A program made the position numbers and the translations under genes. DNA of 51,383 nt from assembly GCA_947259415.1 (NCBI GenBank), contig CAMYMI010000016.1, forward strand, positions 1 through 51,383, written 5' to 3'. Below, piece after piece: positions 49,449 through 51,383 of this stretch. This stretch comes from an uncultured Ectothiorhodospiraceae bacterium. GTDB taxonomy: Bacteria > Pseudomonadota > Gammaproteobacteria > UBA9214. Positions within the stretch are counted from its first letter, which is position 1, and each line of letters opens with the position of its first letter. The notes below the pieces were generated by a model. The model did no database searches and was not told where the DNA came from. It saw nothing but the letters and a program-made list of their open reading frames with translations.

Positions 49449-49706
49449 ATGCCAAGCTATGATTATCGCTGCGAGACCACCGGCGAGGTGGTTGAGGTCC
49501 GTCACCGAATGAGTGAGCAGGTGAGGACCTGGGGTGAGTTGTGTGCCCTCTCGGGGATGAACGCCGGCACAACGCCGGCCGATGCCCCGGTCAAGAAGTT
49601 GATTACCGGCGGCCAGGTGGTGCGCAGCTCCAGCCTGGGCGATGCAGCCGCGCCGGCCTGCAGCAGCGGTCCCTGCTGTGGTGGCGGGATGTGCGGGATT
49701 GACTAG
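49449..49706 (+). CDS. FmdB-like small protein with altered zinc-ribbon
   Basis: This 85-aa protein opens MPSYDYRCETTGEVVEVRHR, very like the FmdB-type zinc-ribbon proteins (MPxYxYxC). The first CxxC is broken (CETTG), and the middle knuckle is absent (LCALSG). A cysteine-rich C-terminus (ACSSGPCCGGGMC) may bind metal instead. The role is unknown. It overlaps the convergent thioredoxin-HEAT gene by 4 bp at the stops. GGAGTAAGG upstream (49436-49444) is a good Shine-Dalgarno. Confidence 0.7.
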   Translation: MPSYDYRCETTGEVVEVRHRMSEQVRTWGELCALSGMNAGTTPADAPVKKLITGGQVVRSSSLGDAAAPACSSGPCCGGGMCGID

Positions 49707-50374
49707 GCGTCCTGTCCCGGAGCAGATTCCCCGTCTTCAAGAGCGGCCAGGCTTTCCGCGGCCACTTCCCTGACATCCGCATCACTGTCCTCCAGCAGGG
49801 GACGGATGTAGGCGGCGGCCTTGCGGTCGCCACACAGACTAAGGAAATGACAGGCGTCGTTGCGGATGCGTGCCTCTGCGTGGCGAGTCAGTTCACCCAG
49901 CGTTTCGACGAGCTCCTTTAGCAGCTCGCTCCCCTCGAGGTCTTCCATGATGGCGCTGATGCCGATACGGGTATTGATCGGCGTCTCGGTATCGGCAAAC
50001 AGTGCCAGCAGGGCATCGAGGCTGGCCGGATCCTTGAGCACCATTCGCTGCACCCTGTCGATCCTGCCGGTCGACAGCAGTTCGCCGAGGTACTGCGCCA
50101 GTCCGGCGCGTGAACCGGCTTTATTCGCCCAATCGCGCAATTCCGCTGCAGAACGCATGCCTTCCAGTTCGAATGGTCCCATGCGTATCCAGGGCACGGT
50201 TCTGACATTGAGTTCGGCGGCAAACTCGGGTTGCTCATCGACATTCACGGTCTCCAGTGACGCTATGACACCGTCCGCGAGTAAGTCTTTCAGCGACGCC
50301 AGCACCTTGGGGCACCAGGGGCAGTGGGTCCCCATCAACAGCAGTGCCTCGGGTGGGTGTCTGGTCACGGGCAT
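49703..50374 (-). CDS. Thioredoxin-fold protein with C-terminal HEAT repeats
   Basis: This protein of about 223 aa has a thioredoxin/glutaredoxin-like domain at 1 to about 80, with redox motif GTHCPWCPKV (C18, C21) and the cis-Pro region VRTVPWIRMG. About five HEAT-like helices fill residues 110-215 (for example ARIRNDACHFLSLCGD and SDADVREVAAESLAAL). It may reduce or bind a partner recognised by the HEAT part. I use ATG 50374. The longer frame from 50467 adds 31 unremarkable residues. It has no evident link to phosphate. Confidence 0.78.
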   Translation of the reverse strand: MPVTRHPPEALLLMGTHCPWCPKVLASLKDLLADGVIASLETVNVDEQPEFAAELNVRTVPWIRMGPFELEGMRSAAELRDWANKAGSRAGLAQYLGELLSTGRIDRVQRMVLKDPASLDALLALFADTETPINTRIGISAIMEDLEGSELLKELVETLGELTRHAEARIRNDACHFLSLCGDRKAAAYIRPLLEDSDADVREVAAESLAALEDGESAPGQDA

Positions 50375-50630
50375 TTGATCATCTCCGGGTGATAGCGAAT
50401 GCCTGGTGACAGGCGCTGTAGGGGTTGTTTCCGGCCAATTGGATATTACTCTGTTAATTGCGGCCATGCTTCCCCGGTGGCTGCCTGGAATCGCGGCCTT
50501 GCCCGGTCTCCCGCGGGTCTGGCTGCTACGCTAGAATCAGGCCAGGACGGCCTGGTGTGGGCATGCAGCGAGCCCGCACTGCCGCTTCCGTACCCTTCAT
50601 CAACATCGGATGCCGACGGTGGCAGTCAAC

Positions 50631-51071
50631 ATGAGAATAGACACCGAGGTCTTTTTCCGTCCTGAAGAGATCCAGCGCGAGGCCAGTAGCATCAGGGCCG
50701 ATCTGTTCAATCGCTGCCGGAAGGCGCTCGCCCGCAGCGTGACTGACTGCGCCTTCGTGCCGGTCCGCAGCATGCAGTTGCTGGCCGTTATCACCCGGGA
50801 CGAGGTCATCTTCGTGGATAATCTCAGTTACGTCGTGCACGAGGGCCGGGGAGGCCGCCTGATCATGCTGGCCTGGAATCTTTCCAAGGGGGAGCAGCGG
50901 GCTTCGCTGAGCGCACCGGTCCCGCTGGAAATCGTTTTCTTTCATGAAAATACCCGCGACTTGCACACACGCCTGATGAGCGAATTTCTGCCGGCACTGG
51001 ATACCCTGGAGAAATACGAGCGTGCCGCGGAGGGCCGGCCGGACCGGGCCGAAATCGTCCCCTTCAGGTGA
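50631..51071 (+). CDS. Conserved-looking protein of unknown function
   Basis: This protein of about 146 aa is not recognised. It has a plausible fold with alternating strands (SMQLLAVITRDEVIFVDN, RLIMLAWNL, PLEIVFFHE) and helices, one motif CAFVPVRSMQ, and no membrane segment or signal peptide. It could be a small alpha/beta domain. The start is ATG 50631 or 50610. Codon use looks like that of its neighbours, which supports it as a real gene. Confidence 0.6.
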   Translation: MRIDTEVFFRPEEIQREASSIRADLFNRCRKALARSVTDCAFVPVRSMQLLAVITRDEVIFVDNLSYVVHEGRGGRLIMLAWNLSKGEQRASLSAPVPLEIVFFHENTRDLHTRLMSEFLPALDTLEKYERAAEGRPDRAEIVPFR

Positions 51072-51330
51072 CATTGACCGCCGGTCATTGCGGCGATCAT
51101 TCAGCTGCAATGCCGACGGTCCCGGCAGAAGTCCGGATAACCCGACGTGCCATAGATGAATATCTATTAATAATTAATATTTTATTTATTTGTATCGAAG
51201 TATTGCCTTGTCTAAGCTTCTCGCGGCGAAACCTGTCCCGATCCCGGTATCTGACGAGGTCTCGTGGCGCCCGCCAGGAAGGATGACCGGCGCTGATCGA
51301 TAGCGCATCCAGTCAAGGCCAGACGATACA
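51072..51330. other. Intergenic region
   Basis: About 260 bp. Just after the previous stop, an imperfect inverted repeat (51076-51088 with about 51110-51121) may end its transcript. An AT-rich patch (51165-51195) contains the palindrome ATTAATAATTAAT. I see no RNA gene or Pho box. Confidence 0.4.
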
Positions 51331-51383
51331 GTGGATACAGTCGTAAAACTCAGAACCTACGTCTACATCGACTCCCTGCAGCC
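51331..51383 (+). CDS. Start of a gene cut by the window edge (possibly a BMC-domain shell protein)
   Basis: A frame with GTG at 51331 reads VDTVVKLRTYVYIDSLQ and continues to the edge. From memory, this N-terminus resembles BMC-domain shell-type proteins of sulfur-oxidising gammaproteobacteria, but 17 residues are too few for a firm call. The Shine-Dalgarno is poor. Confidence 0.3.
   Translation, partial: MDTVVKLRTYVYIDSLQ

Noticed and set aside
1-51383. Prophage, integrase, transposase or tRNA attachment site
   Set aside because: No integrase, transposase, phage gene or tRNA was seen. The only mobile-looking elements are short palindromic repeats.

Overview
The window is a stretch of about 51 kb from a bacterial chromosome, very probably a gammaproteobacterium. 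The 23S and 5S rRNA ends, the PhoB/PhoR and PstSCAB-PhoU sequences, an OprP/OprO-type porin and the enterobacterial-style Pho boxes all fit. A Chromatiales-like sulfur oxidiser is a guess only. Almost every gene concerns inorganic phosphate, polyphosphate or phosphorylated small molecules, so this is a large phosphate island placed directly behind an rRNA operon.

Layout. (1) 1-340: end of an rRNA operon (23S 3' end, 5S, terminator). (2) 421-4851: a kinase of the 2-phosphoglycerate kinase/LPA1 type (minus strand), then a two-domain PPK2 (polyP:AMP phosphotransferase) and a Ppx/GppA exopolyphosphatase (plus strand). (3) 4876-13142: a minus-strand Pho-box-driven run, pstS - phoU fusion - pstC - pstA - two unequal pstB-like ATPases - phoB - phoR. 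(4) 13319-16252: a lysine/glycine-tail HhH protein, a ParA ATPase and a CYTH-like/CHAD protein. (5) 16553-26724: a CNNM/CorC protein and a GAK-type cluster (CofD-like, Nudix, PhoU-like/APH-kinase fusion, ATP-grasp, HprK-like kinase, SixA-Nudix fusion, histidine phosphatase, metallophosphoesterase, amphi-Trp protein). (6) 26970-31456: Nudix, histidine phosphatase, DUF47 PhoU-like plus PiT permease, universal stress protein. (7) 31716-38820: PPK1, two more CNNM/CorC proteins and a second 2PGK-like kinase. (8) 39142-41305: a soluble Cache-like sensor and a phosphate-selective porin behind a Pho box. (9) 41686-49360: a second, canonical pstSCAB (minus) divergent from phoU-phoB-phoR (plus). (10) 49449-51383: an FmdB-like protein, a thioredoxin-HEAT protein, an unknown protein and the edge of another gene.

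How the genes fit together. Phosphate crosses the outer membrane by the porin and the inner membrane by two Pst pumps or by PiT. Two PhoR/PhoB pairs with PhoU-type proteins sense and regulate. PPK1 stores phosphate as polyP, PAP and Ppx use it, and CHAD, ParA and the basic HhH protein are candidates for binding and positioning the granules. CNNM/CorC proteins may handle the Mg2+ that accompanies polyP. The GAK cluster, whose role is unknown, sits in the middle with many phosphate-ester hydrolases.

Most notable: a pair of PstB-like subunits with complementary defects that predicts a heterodimeric phosphate pump with one working ATP site; a PhoU protein fused to a catalytically dead LMW-phosphatase/ArsC domain; a PhoU-like/APH-kinase fusion within the GAK cluster; and the CHAD-ParA-lysine-tail module. 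Database searches were not possible, so family calls rest on motifs read from the sequence and remembered family features.
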